From Pelagibius sp. CAU 1746 (GTDB lineage Bacteria > Pseudomonadota > Alphaproteobacteria > Kiloniellales > Kiloniellaceae), in contig NZ_JBDOQT010000001.1 in NCBI RefSeq assembly GCF_039839785.1, positions 2,666,001-2,730,000 of the forward strand: a DNA stretch of 64,000 nucleotides, given 5' to 3'. The translations under genes and the position numbers were made by a program. The notes below the pieces were generated by a model that saw only the letters and a list, made by a program, of their open reading frames with translations, had not been told where the DNA came from and did not search any database. Shown in pieces: positions 24,469 through 32,703 of this stretch; position 1 is the first letter of the stretch; every line of letters starts with the position of its first letter.

Positions 24469-24978
24469 TTAGCGAAAGACGTAGCGGAGCAGGCGTTCGC
24501 CGTGCAGAGGGCGGCGCGCGCTGAGGCCGTCGAAGCGGAAACCTATGCGCTCCAACCACTCCCGGCTGGGAACGTGATCCGGATGAGCCTCCACGAGAAT
24601 ACTGTCTAGGCCATAGCTTCGCTTGAGCCGTGGCAGGGCACGGGCGAAGGCGCGGAACAAGCTCAGCCATGTCTGGCGGCACAGCGGCGCCGAGAAGAAA
24701 GCCCAGGCCTTTGCCTGCAGGCCCCCAATCGCCAGACCAGCGCAGGCGACAACCTTATCTCCCCACAGGAGAGAGAGGGCAGGACCGCTGTGGCTATGGC
24801 CCATCGCGAAGCGCAGCAGGGAGCGGCGCAGCATCGGCTCCGGCCGTAGATCCGCGAGGTCAGATAGAGCGAAAGGAAGCAGCCCCAGGACTTTGCCTGC
24901 GGGTGCGGGTCTGATCGCCGTGCGCCGTCGCCTGGCGACACCTTGGGAAGCGGGGACCTGGCTTGCCGTCGTCTGCAT
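24469..24978 (-). CDS. GNAT-type acetyltransferase-like protein on the opposite strand
   Basis: 169 residues, the only minus-strand gene within the packaging/head block apart from immunity genes. It contains GPALSLLWGDKVVACAGLAI, a helix (LFRAFARALPRLKRSYG), a SILVEAHPDHVPSREWLERIG strand-helix and a GFRFDG end: the layout of GNAT folds, with the acetyl-CoA loop poorly conserved. It resembles the gp13-like protein at 36243-36674 (AWAF.SxxLxR, then LExxGFR). It may be a moron or a displaced structural gene copy. Confidence 0.6.
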   Translation of the reverse strand: MQTTASQVPASQGVARRRRTAIRPAPAGKVLGLLPFALSDLADLRPEPMLRRSLLRFAMGHSHSGPALSLLWGDKVVACAGLAIGGLQAKAWAFFSAPLCRQTWLSLFRAFARALPRLKRSYGLDSILVEAHPDHVPSREWLERIGFRFDGLSARRPLHGERLLRYVFR

Positions 24979-25159
24979 GATCTTCCTCCTTGAGCAGCAG
25001 TTTCAGTTCCCCTCTCGTTTCTCTACCGAAGGTTGGAATGGAATTGCGGCGTAATTATGTCATCGCGCCGAAATCGGCGGGCGAACTATAGCCATGAGTT
25101 GCAACGAGGGGGCTGCAGGGCGCCGTCCCTCTCTCGAACAATGAAGGAGCACGGACCCA

Positions 25160-26029
25160 ATGAGCGACAATCCGGTCACGGCAGGCAAACCCGAGGCCCC
25201 GGCTTCCGGTGGCGAGTCCGGCGCACCAGAGGCCGGCGCTGACTGGCGCGGCGCCATCACGGAACCTGGCTTGCGGCGAGTCGCGGAGAAATTCACCTCG
25301 CCGGCGGAGGTAGTGAAGTCCTACGCTGCCTTGCAGAGCCGGCTGGGCCGCTCGGTGGTGAAGCCGGGACCTGACGCGGGGCCGGAGGAACTGGCTGCCT
25401 ACCGCCGTCAGCTCGGCGTGCCGGAAAGCTCCGAAGGCTATCAGGTGAGCCTACCGGAAGACTTGCCGGAGCAACTGCACGCCGACCCGGCGGGCGAGGC
25501 GCTGCAGCGGGACTTCCTGCAGACCATGCACGAGGCCGGCGCCAGCAACGAGGTCGTGCAGAGGGCGCTGGACTGGTACTACGGCAACGTGACGCAGAGC
25601 CTGACCCACCAGGCGCAGTCGGCGGCCGAACGCCGCGCCGAGGCGGAAGCCAGCCTGCGCCGCGAATGGGGCGGCGACCACGAGCGCAACCTGACCTTCG
25701 CCCAGCGCGCCGTGCAGTCCTTCGGCGACGATGGTTTCGTCGACTTCCTGGAGAGCCAGGAAGTGGAGGGCGTGAAGCTGGGCGACCATCCGGCCTTCGT
25801 ACGCGCCTTCGCCGCCATCGGCCGCTCCATGGGTGAGGACGTCCCGCTGAGTGGCGAGGGCACGAGTGGCGGCAGCAGCTTGCAGGCGCGCATCGACGCC
25901 CTGCACGCGCTGCAGGACAGTGACCCGCAGAAGTACGCCACCCGCGCAGTACAGAGCGAGTTGCAGTCGCTCTACGGCCGGCTCTACGGCGGGCAGCCGG
26001 TGGTGGGGAGCGAGGGGCGGCGGCTGTAG
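25160..26029 (+). CDS. Capsid assembly scaffolding protein
   Basis: 289 residues behind AAGGAGC. The acidic, Gly/Glu/Ala-rich protein has KFTSPAEVVKSYAALQSRLGR and QLGVPESSEGYQVSLPEDLP, a helical middle (WYYGNVTQSLTHQAQSAAER) and a short Gly/Ser linker before the C-terminal helix. This fits podovirus scaffolds (T7 gp9-like) that shape the procapsid and leave before maturation. In T7-like genomes the capsid gene follows directly. Here about 5 kb of toxin cassettes separates the two. Confidence 0.82.
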   Translation: MSDNPVTAGKPEAPASGGESGAPEAGADWRGAITEPGLRRVAEKFTSPAEVVKSYAALQSRLGRSVVKPGPDAGPEELAAYRRQLGVPESSEGYQVSLPEDLPEQLHADPAGEALQRDFLQTMHEAGASNEVVQRALDWYYGNVTQSLTHQAQSAAERRAEAEASLRREWGGDHERNLTFAQRAVQSFGDDGFVDFLESQEVEGVKLGDHPAFVRAFAAIGRSMGEDVPLSGEGTSGGSSLQARIDALHALQDSDPQKYATRAVQSELQSLYGRLYGGQPVVGSEGRRL

Positions 26030-26088
26030 ACCGCGACAGCGAAAGCCGTCCACCGAGCCTTCCTTTTCCCGCCTGAGTGGAGTTTTCC

Positions 26089-27606
26089 ATGACCGACGAT
26101 GCCTCTCCGGAGGCTGCCGGCGATGCCGCCGGTGGCCCGCCTGTACCTGCGCGCGCAGAGCCTGCCTTCACCCTCCGCAATGTGCCGCCGCCGACGGCGG
26201 AAGAACGCCGCGCGCAGCGTGCAGCCATGGAGCGTGCGATCGAGTTTGGCGCGGCGCCCTACCGCGACGCCGAGGGCAGGGCGCGCTACGTCGTCTTCAA
26301 GGACGCCAACAACGCCCCGGTCGAGGCCTGGACGCGCGACCGCGAGGCCAAGCGCGGCTACCGCCGCACCCAGTACGCGCGCAAGGCCGCGGGGCAGATG
26401 GCCTGGCATCCCGAGGACCAGATCGAGCTCGCCAAGCGCCTGGGGGTGATCTACCACCGCGAGGGCCGCAGCGTGGAGGGCGCCGCCGAGCGCGGGCTCT
26501 ACGACGCCATCTGGCGCTACGAGCACGTCTGGGACAGCTTCACCGTGCCCCGGCGGATCGGCGGGGGAAGCGCCACCCAGATCATCGACACCGGGCGCAT
26601 CGCCGCGGTGGCCGAGGAAGAGGCGCGCAGGCTGCAGGCCGAGGACCCGCGCGCCGCTGGTGGCTTCTGGGTGCGCGACCGCAAGAACCGCGGCCTCATC
26701 TACGTCGTTCCCAATCCCGATACGGGGGAAGGCGCCGACGCTCGGCCTACCGAGCGAGCGGCGGCGCCCGTAGGTGACATCCTCAAGGGCGAAAGCGGCG
26801 AAATTACGTTGCCGGGTCAGGCCGATGCCGTGTCTGAGCCCGGAAGTAGGGCAGATGAGGCGGTGCAAGATCTCTCAGAGCAACAAGGAGAAGTTACAGT
26901 CAAGCAGCCACGGCAACAATCTCTGCACTATCCTGACATACCCCTCCCGCCGCCTGCGAAAACGTGGAAGATAGGAAAAGAGGTTCCACTGGATGAGGAC
27001 CAACTGCCGGTCATCAATATGGAGCAGGATAGAATCAGAAATATTCTGGCAAACGAACCGGCGAAATTCGATATGGTGAACTCGCAAAGCGCGAAGCGAC
27101 CTTATAAATCGTATGAGCGCAATGATTACGGATACTACGCCGTATGGATTCACCAGGATGCAATCGAATACCAGGCAGCTCGGCAAGGCGTAGACCCGAA
27201 TCTCGTCAAGGCGATCGTGTACTTTGAAAACGCACGCGGGTGGTATGGCAATCCACTGGACTACATTCGTGTGTCGTCGTCCGCGTTGCCGATGAACATC
27301 AAATCCGGGGTGTGGGGAGGATTGGTCGGTGAGGGCAAGGATTTCTATGATCCATTGGTGAACATCGAAGCAGGCGTCCGGTTGATTCGCCGGATCATTG
27401 AGCGGCTGCAGACACCCACGGTCGCAGGTGTCGGTTCAATCTATAACTTTACCGGTCAAGAGATTGTTGTCGACAACGGTGCAACCGTTGCTGAAATCTA
27501 TAAGACGCAACCCTGGAAGCGAAGGCCAAAGGACTTTCCTTCAGGACTTGAAATGTACATGACGCAACGCCGTGATGCACTGAAGCAGCGCCTTCCAGTC
27601 TACTGA
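26089..27606 (+). CDS. Polymorphic toxin T5: shared N-domain plus lysozyme/transglycosylase-like tip
   Basis: 505 residues from ATG 26089 (leader GAGTGGAGTTTTCC). Residues 1-213 are the shared domain. After a linker, the last ~165 residues form a wall-hydrolase-like domain: YYAVWIHQDAIEYQAARQGV, DPNLVKAIVYFENARGWYGN with a candidate catalytic Glu, ALPMNIKSGVWGGLV, DPLVNIEAGVRLIRRI and VGSIYNF...VAEIYKTQPW. This matches a family I remember as transglycosylase-like secreted proteins. The tip is AT-richer than the N-domain. The next gene encodes a membrane protein, fitting immunity against a periplasmic attack on the cell wall. Confidence 0.7.
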   Translation: MTDDASPEAAGDAAGGPPVPARAEPAFTLRNVPPPTAEERRAQRAAMERAIEFGAAPYRDAEGRARYVVFKDANNAPVEAWTRDREAKRGYRRTQYARKAAGQMAWHPEDQIELAKRLGVIYHREGRSVEGAAERGLYDAIWRYEHVWDSFTVPRRIGGGSATQIIDTGRIAAVAEEEARRLQAEDPRAAGGFWVRDRKNRGLIYVVPNPDTGEGADARPTERAAAPVGDILKGESGEITLPGQADAVSEPGSRADEAVQDLSEQQGEVTVKQPRQQSLHYPDIPLPPPAKTWKIGKEVPLDEDQLPVINMEQDRIRNILANEPAKFDMVNSQSAKRPYKSYERNDYGYYAVWIHQDAIEYQAARQGVDPNLVKAIVYFENARGWYGNPLDYIRVSSSALPMNIKSGVWGGLVGEGKDFYDPLVNIEAGVRLIRRIIERLQTPTVAGVGSIYNFTGQEIVVDNGATVAEIYKTQPWKRRPKDFPSGLEMYMTQRRDALKQRLPVY

Positions 27607-27744
27607 CATCCGCCAGAATGGCTTTGAACCCTTGCCCGCATCATTCCTCATTGCTGACGGTATTGCGCCCAATTTGCCGTGGAATATCGAACGGAATGTG
27701 CCGCCATCCGCCGAGGGGCGGTTGTTGACAAGGAGGGCAAGCGA

Positions 27745-28200
27745 ATGGCCGCTGTATTAGGAGTTGTTCCTCTGCTCTATATTGCGTGGCTGCTTAGCTG
27801 GTTTGGCACCTTTGCCGGCACCTGTACTGGTGCCGACCCCAAGTCGCTCGGTGCGGGTATGTTCTACTCGGCAGCTTTTTATGCTGGTGGCATCCTCTGT
27901 CTCCTTTGCCGCAAACTCAACACCGAAGGTTTCTTATGTGCATTGCCACTTATCGTTCTGCTGATATGGCAGGCGATCTGGTCCTTTGAGCTTTTTACCG
28001 TAGTGTTCCTCGAGGGGCACAGCGCTTGCACATTCATGATGGGCAGTTATTTCGGAGAGGCGCGGGGAGGGCAGGAGTACATTTACGTCTTTTACTACGT
28101 CGGAGTCAGTGTTGCTTCTCTCATGGCAATTGGCTTATCACACTTCCGGTACCGTCGAAGCCAAGATGCACCAGTGACGGCTTCAGGCCGTGACAAATAG
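27745..28200 (+). CDS. Integral membrane immunity protein for T5
   Basis: 151 residues from ATG 27745, with AAGGAGGG just upstream. Four hydrophobic helices are evident: VVPLLYIAWLLSWFGTFAG, MFYSAAFYAGGILCLLC, ALPLIVLLIWQAIWSFEL and YIYVFYYVGVSVASLMAIGL, then a basic cytoplasmic tail. No family is recognised. Placement 138 bp after the wall-targeting toxin T5, and the membrane location, support an immunity role. GC content is lower than in the structural genes. Confidence 0.65.
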   Translation: MAAVLGVVPLLYIAWLLSWFGTFAGTCTGADPKSLGAGMFYSAAFYAGGILCLLCRKLNTEGFLCALPLIVLLIWQAIWSFELFTVVFLEGHSACTFMMGSYFGEARGGQEYIYVFYYVGVSVASLMAIGLSHFRYRRSQDAPVTASGRDK

Positions 28201-28246
28201 CGATAGTCCTTCGCCCCTTCTCACTCCCGCCTGAGCGGAGTTTTCC

Positions 28247-29734
28247 ATGACTGATGATGCCTCTCCGGAGGCCGCCGGTGGCCCGCCTGTGCCTGCGCGC
28301 GCAGAGCCTGCCTTCACCATCCGCAATGTGCCGTTGCCGACGGCGGAAGAACGCCGGGCACGGCGTGCGGCCATGGACCGTGCGATCGAGTTCGGCGCGG
28401 CGCCCTACCGCGACGCCGAAGGCAGGGCGCGCTACGTCGTCTTCAAGGACGCCAACAACGCCCCGGTCGAGGCCTGGACCCGCGACCGCGAGGCCAAGCG
28501 CGGCTACCGCCGCACCCAGTACGCGCGCAAGGCCGCGGGCCAGTTGGCCTGGCATCCCGAGGACCAGATCGAGCTCGCCAAGCGCCTGGGGGTGATCCAC
28601 CACCGCGAGGGCCGCAGCGTGGAGGGCGCCGCCGAGCGCGGGCTCTACGACGCCATCTGGCGCTACGAGCACGTCTGGGACAGCTTCACCGTGCCCAGGC
28701 GCATCGGCGGGGGAAGCGCCACCCAGATCATCGACACCGGGCGCATCGCCGCGGTGGCCGAGGAAGAGGCGCGCAGGCTGCAGGCCGAGGACCCGCGCGC
28801 CGCTGGTGGCTTCTGGGTGCGCGACCGCAAGAACCGCGGCCTCATCTACGTCGTCCCCATTCCCGGTCCGGAGGCAGCGGCAGGAGACACGCTATCGGGC
28901 GGTGAGGGCGCGGACAGCCTTGCCGGTGATGGCGGCATCGACAGCGCGCTGGAGCACTATCTGCCGGAAGACGCGCACCTGGTACCTATTGGCCGAGCTG
29001 TTTCGGGTGATCTGCCAGACACTCTCTCCGACGGCGACGAAAAGTCAGAAGTATTGGCCGGCGTCCAAGGCGACATTGCCGGTCTGGCGCGCGAGGGGAC
29101 TGAGGCTGAGCGGGTCCGAAAACTATACCGACGGTGGATCAGTGATGCATCCGACGAGATCATGCAGAAGTATCTCACAGGAGGATATGATGCGCGAACT
29201 GCAGCCAGGTTGGCACGCAACGAGCGAGAGTGGCTCGTCAGGAAAGCGAGGAAGCAGGGAACGCGCCTCGCTTATGAAATTGCCGTAGCCTTGAAGAAGG
29301 ACGGGCCGCCGCTCAGTGAGCTAGAAAAGCGCTATGCGGCGAAACTCTTCGACAAGCCTTTTGAGCGGCTCGCCAAGGCAGACCAGATCGGTGTCTGGGA
29401 GGAAATCATCCGCGCCGCGGGGCGGGACCGTGGAACCGTCTCGAAGATCGCGGATGGGCTCGGCAAGGCGGGCCGGTCCCTCTGGGTTCTGAGTGTGGCG
29501 ATCTCTGCCTACAATGTTTTAACGGCAGAAGACAAAGTTAAGGCCCTGGCGAAGGAGGGCGTGACTTTGGGTGGCGGCCTTGCCGGTAGCGCTCTTGGCG
29601 GTGTTGTCGGAGCTGCAGCGCTCGGCTTTCTTGTCGGCGGGCCTGCGGGGGCGGCCATCGGCGTTCTGGTCGGCGGCATTGCCGGCGCCATGGGTGCCGA
29701 TATTGCTTTCGATGCTCTGTTCGACGACAATTAG
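28247..29734 (+). CDS. Polymorphic toxin T6: shared N-domain plus glycine-rich membrane-active tip
   Basis: 495 residues with the shared domain (1-209, N-terminus four residues shorter than T1). A charged helical middle follows (YLTGGYDARTAARLARNERE; AYEIAVALKKDGPPLSELEK), then a long Gly/Ala hydrophobic C-terminus (LAGSALGGVVGAAALGFLVG, GPAGAAIGVLVGGIAGAMGA). Such glycine-zipper hairpins can insert in membranes, as in pore-forming bacteriocins, so a depolarising activity is the best guess. The last residues (FDALFDDN) are acidic. The conserved leader TGAGCGGAG precedes the ATG. The presumed immunity gene follows after about 30 bp. Confidence 0.66.
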   Translation: MTDDASPEAAGGPPVPARAEPAFTIRNVPLPTAEERRARRAAMDRAIEFGAAPYRDAEGRARYVVFKDANNAPVEAWTRDREAKRGYRRTQYARKAAGQLAWHPEDQIELAKRLGVIHHREGRSVEGAAERGLYDAIWRYEHVWDSFTVPRRIGGGSATQIIDTGRIAAVAEEEARRLQAEDPRAAGGFWVRDRKNRGLIYVVPIPGPEAAAGDTLSGGEGADSLAGDGGIDSALEHYLPEDAHLVPIGRAVSGDLPDTLSDGDEKSEVLAGVQGDIAGLAREGTEAERVRKLYRRWISDASDEIMQKYLTGGYDARTAARLARNEREWLVRKARKQGTRLAYEIAVALKKDGPPLSELEKRYAAKLFDKPFERLAKADQIGVWEEIIRAAGRDRGTVSKIADGLGKAGRSLWVLSVAISAYNVLTAEDKVKALAKEGVTLGGGLAGSALGGVVGAAALGFLVGGPAGAAIGVLVGGIAGAMGADIAFDALFDDN

Positions 29735-29765
29735 AAGTTGATGGAGAAAACGGTATTTGCTGCCG

Positions 29766-30596
29766 ATGGAACCGATCCACGATTTCAGTTTTGAGCCGGA
29801 ACTGTCTGACTCCTGTGAATCCAAGAACGGCGATGGCATCTGCTTCGGCCTTGGGGCGCCGCATCGGCGACTCAGCAGTACAAGGGTGTACTACATGGGC
29901 GAAATAACGCCGTCCTTCCCCCTGTGCTATCGGCGGCGGCACGTTGACGGCATGCAGATTTTCGGCGCAGACCGTCTGGTGCTCCAGCTGCGGACAACGC
30001 ACGGCTTCATTGTTATGTGCTCCGGTGCATCAGGGATGTTCAGTTCGTTTTCGATTTCCATCTACTACATTCTCGATGGTTTTCGGGGGAGCGAATGGGG
30101 CATGTTCTACGGGCGGGAGAAGGAAACACCGCTTGCCTGGGTGAAGCGGATTTTCCTCAAGCATTATGAGAAACCTGTCTTTTGTGCGCCCAGGGGCCCG
30201 GAGCCTTTGGAAGCCTATCGCATAGAGGATGATCGAAATCTGGCTTTCAAGGTGCATTGCCACGGCTGGTACCGGATGACCTTGTTTGAGGAGAATCCGC
30301 GAAGCTGGCTGGTTTCCAATTGGCGCTACATGCCTGAGAATTCCTACGCAGGACACCGCCGCTACTTCTGCATTCGAAAGATATGGGGGAAGGGCTACGA
30401 CGGTGGCGGCCAAGTGCTGTACCCGCCCGAGGCCCAAGAAGAGAAATCGTCTCAGCCAGCTCACGGAGCCGCTCTTCTTCAAACCGAATTAGGAGGGAAG
30501 GGGGGGGCGGTGAACTCAGGAAGGTTCGCGACTCCGCTGAGCCTACGCACCGGTGGGTTACACGTTATCACCCAACGGTGGGAGCGAGACACCTGA
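29766..30596 (+). CDS. Putative immunity protein for T6, 3' end fused to element R5
   Basis: 276-codon frame from ATG 29766. The first ~220 residues look like a genuine soluble protein with one hydrophobic stretch (GMFSSFSISIYYILDGF) and many aromatic residues (HCHGWYRMTLFEENPRSWLV). From about 30450 the frame runs through a displaced BECR toxin end (out of frame) and then R5, so the last ~45 residues are not original. The gene was truncated or fused by the recombination that brought in R5. The immunity role is inferred only from position. Confidence 0.5.
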   Translation: MEPIHDFSFEPELSDSCESKNGDGICFGLGAPHRRLSSTRVYYMGEITPSFPLCYRRRHVDGMQIFGADRLVLQLRTTHGFIVMCSGASGMFSSFSISIYYILDGFRGSEWGMFYGREKETPLAWVKRIFLKHYEKPVFCAPRGPEPLEAYRIEDDRNLAFKVHCHGWYRMTLFEENPRSWLVSNWRYMPENSYAGHRRYFCIRKIWGKGYDGGGQVLYPPEAQEEKSSQPAHGAALLQTELGGKGGAVNSGRFATPLSLRTGGLHVITQRWERDT

Positions 30597-30640
30597 ATAG
30601 CATAAGGACTGCAGCGGAGAGTTTCAATTAGCGCTTGTGC
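30450..30640 (+). repeat. Structured element R5 with toxin-end remnant
   Basis: A remnant reading SQLTEPLFFKPN and stop (about 30456-30491) precedes the element (30501-30640). P2 is CTCAG...CTGAG and P4 TGGGT...ACCCA as in R4. The terminal GTTTCAATT differs from GGTTCAACC. The 5' end is G-rich and degenerate, and GTGCC is missing. Probably a decaying copy of the R4 subtype. Confidence 0.6.
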
Positions 30641-30660
30641 GTACGTGAGGCGCCCAGCGC

Positions 30661-30832
30661 GATCCGCTGTTCTTCAAGTCGAACTAAGAGGGAGGGGGAG
30701 GCCGGTGAACCCAGGGAGGTCTCAGACTCCGTTGGGCCTACGCACGATGGACCTACACGTCTTCGTTCCACCGTGGGAGCGGGGCACCTGGATAATGTAG
30801 GCGCTATGGCGGGGTGGTTCAACCAGTGCTTG
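30661..30832 (+). repeat. Structured element R6 with toxin-end remnant
   Basis: DPLFFKSN and stop (30661-30687) are followed by the element (30698-30832). P4 is TGGA...TCCA where R3 has TGGG...CCCA, another paired change. P2 (CCCAGGGAG...CTCCGTTGGG) is R3-like, and the 3' end is GGTTCAACCAGTGCTTG. It lies about 250 bp before the capsid gene. Confidence 0.6.
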
Positions 30833-31085
30833 CGCGCTGTCGCCGCCGCTCGTTCATTCCGTTTTCGAGTTTGCCGCGGGCGCGGGGATACCCTGCCGGC
30901 CCCCGTGTCCGCGGCCCTATTCCGCAATCCGTAAGGCCCCCTAAGCGGCCCGACGCGGCCTGACCCTCGTGCCTTCCCGGGCGCAGGGGCAGGGACCCGC
31001 GCGCCTGGCCGCCCCAAGCGGACACCCTCTCGGAGCGCTCATCACCACTCCCTTTGACCCATTCCTTCAACAGAGGAGATGTGCG
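30833..31085 (+). other. Leader region of the capsid gene
   Basis: About 250 bp without a gene, rich in short GC inverted repeats (for example CCGTAAGG...CCTAAGCGG around 30928-30950). It ends with the strong ribosome site AGAGGAGAT before the TTG start of the capsid gene. A long structured leader fits a highly expressed capsid gene. Confidence 0.4.
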
Positions 31086-31922
31086 TTGAGCACTTCCATC
31101 GACCTTTCCTTCGTGAAGCAGTTCGAACGCGAAGTTCACGAAGCCTATCAGCGCCAGGGCTCGCTGCTGCGCGCGACGGTGCGTTCCAAGAACAACGTGA
31201 AGGGCGCCTCGACGACCTTCCAGAAGATCGGCAAGGGCGTCGCCTCCACCAAGGCCCGCCACGGCAAGGTCACGCCGATGAACGTCGACCACACGCCGGT
31301 CGAATGCACCCTGCAGGACTTCTATGCCGGCGACTACGTCGACAAGCTGGACGAGGCGAAGATCAATCACGACGAACGCATGGTTATCGCCAACGCCGGC
31401 GCTTGGGGCCTGGGGCGCAAGACCGATGAGCTGATCATCGGGCAGGCGGACCAGAGCACCTCCTTCGTCGGCACCTTCGTCGGCGGACTCACCCGAACCT
31501 TGCTGCTGCAGGCGGTGGAGGCCCTGGACGACAATGACGTGCCGGACGACGGCATGCGTTGGGGCCTGCTGACGCCCCGGCAATGGTCCATCGCGCTGAC
31601 GATCCCGGAGTTCGCCAGCGCCGACTTTGTCGGTGACGACCTGCCCTATATGCAGCGCAACCGGACCCGCTCGTGGCTGGGCGTGAACTGGATGCGGCAC
31701 ACCGGCCTGCCCGGCAAGGGCACGGCCACCGCGGTGTGCTTCACCTACCACAAGAACGCGCTCGGCCACGGCTGCGGCGCCGACGTGACCAGCGACATCA
31801 CCTGGCACGGCGACCGGGCAGCGCACTTCGTCAACAACATGATGAGCCAGGGCGCCTGCCTGATCGACCCGGAAGGCGTGATCGAAGTCCGCGTCGACGA
31901 CACCGCGACCATCCCGGCCTAA
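31086..31922 (+). CDS. Major capsid protein
   Basis: 278 residues from TTG 31086, chosen because AGGAG lies 8 nt upstream and the protein then begins MSTSIDLSFVKQFEREVHEA, the usual start for this podovirus capsid group. Further landmarks: RSKNNVKGASTTFQKIGKG, NVDHTPVECTLQDFYAGDYV, GLLTPRQWSIALTIPEFASA and YHKNALGHGCGADVTSDITW. It should form the icosahedral shell. The gene lies between toxin cassettes and a small cement-like protein. Confidence 0.87.
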   Translation: MSTSIDLSFVKQFEREVHEAYQRQGSLLRATVRSKNNVKGASTTFQKIGKGVASTKARHGKVTPMNVDHTPVECTLQDFYAGDYVDKLDEAKINHDERMVIANAGAWGLGRKTDELIIGQADQSTSFVGTFVGGLTRTLLLQAVEALDDNDVPDDGMRWGLLTPRQWSIALTIPEFASADFVGDDLPYMQRNRTRSWLGVNWMRHTGLPGKGTATAVCFTYHKNALGHGCGADVTSDITWHGDRAAHFVNNMMSQGACLIDPEGVIEVRVDDTATIPA

Positions 31923-31935
31923 GGAGAACCGATCC

Positions 31936-32223
31936 ATGGCATACAATGCAAAGTACCTCACCCTCATGGCCCATGGCGCCGGTCAGCAGTGGTGGTCCTA
32001 CCGCACGGCGGACACGCCTGTCACGGTCGACACCACAGGTTACTTCACCGGCGAGGCAGTGGGCATGATGAAGGTCGGCGATCTGGTCTTCGTGCAACAG
32101 GTCGACAACCCGGCGGCGCCCGGCAGCGTCACGGCGGCGGGCTGGCACCTGGTACTCTCCAACGACGGCACGACGGTGGACGTCTCCAACGCCACCGCGG
32201 TGGCGGTCGCCGACACCGACTAA
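31936..32223 (+). CDS. Small head decoration/cement-like phage protein
   Basis: 95 residues, 13 bp after the capsid gene. The beta-rich sequence (YLTLMAHGAGQQWWSYRTAD; GLVFVQQ-like strand; WHLVLSNDGTTVDVSNATAV) is typical of the short protein that follows this capsid type in many alphaproteobacterial podophages. A capsid-stabilising role is inferred from position. Confidence 0.65.
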   Translation: MAYNAKYLTLMAHGAGQQWWSYRTADTPVTVDTTGYFTGEAVGMMKVGDLVFVQQVDNPAAPGSVTAAGWHLVLSNDGTTVDVSNATAVAVADTD

Positions 32224-32320
32224 AACACCGGCTGACCAGCTCCAATCGGTGAAACTTGCGGGCGGCTTCATTGCGGAGCCGCCCGTGCTATTTCCGCAAT
32301 CTTTCCCAAGGGAGTGCCCC

Positions 32321-32692
32321 ATGCCCAAGGCGTTGTCGCAGAACCTGGAAACCATCGCCGCACTGCAGAGCTTCTGCATTTTCGGCTACCAGACAGAGGA
32401 CCCGCTCGCGGCGGTGGCCAGTCCGGACTACTTCGTGAGCTGCTCTGCGCGCCTGATGGCCAATGACCTGGTTCTGGTCTGCGCGGATGCCGAACGGAAT
32501 CCGGCCTGGGGCCTGTTCCTGGTCAGCCGCGTCGGTCCGGAGGAGGTCATCCTGGAGAACGTTGCCGGCTTGACCCCCGATACCATCAACGGGCTGACTT
32601 TCCTGCGTAGCCCCCAAGGGGGCGGCCTGCGCAGTCCGAAGCCGGCTGCTGCCGGTAAGAAATCCGCCCGTGGCCGCGGCAAGGCCGCCTGA
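32321..32692 (+). CDS. Phage structural-region protein of unknown function
   Basis: 123 residues from ATG 32321 behind AGGGAGTG. An upstream in-frame start is less likely. It has a beta-rich domain (SFCIFGYQTEDPLAAVASPD; GLFLVSRVGPEEVILENVAG) and a Lys/Arg/Ala-rich C-terminal tail (AAAGKKSARGRGKAA) that may contact DNA. It lies between the cement-like and tail tubular genes. Confidence 0.6.
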   Translation: MPKALSQNLETIAALQSFCIFGYQTEDPLAAVASPDYFVSCSARLMANDLVLVCADAERNPAWGLFLVSRVGPEEVILENVAGLTPDTINGLTFLRSPQGGGLRSPKPAAAGKKSARGRGKAA

Positions 32693-32703
32693 GGAGAAAC
32701 ACC

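Noticed and set aside
10543-30640. Diversity-generating retroelement as the source of variable tips
   Set aside because: No reverse transcriptase or template repeat; tips differ by whole domains and not by adenine-directed substitutions.
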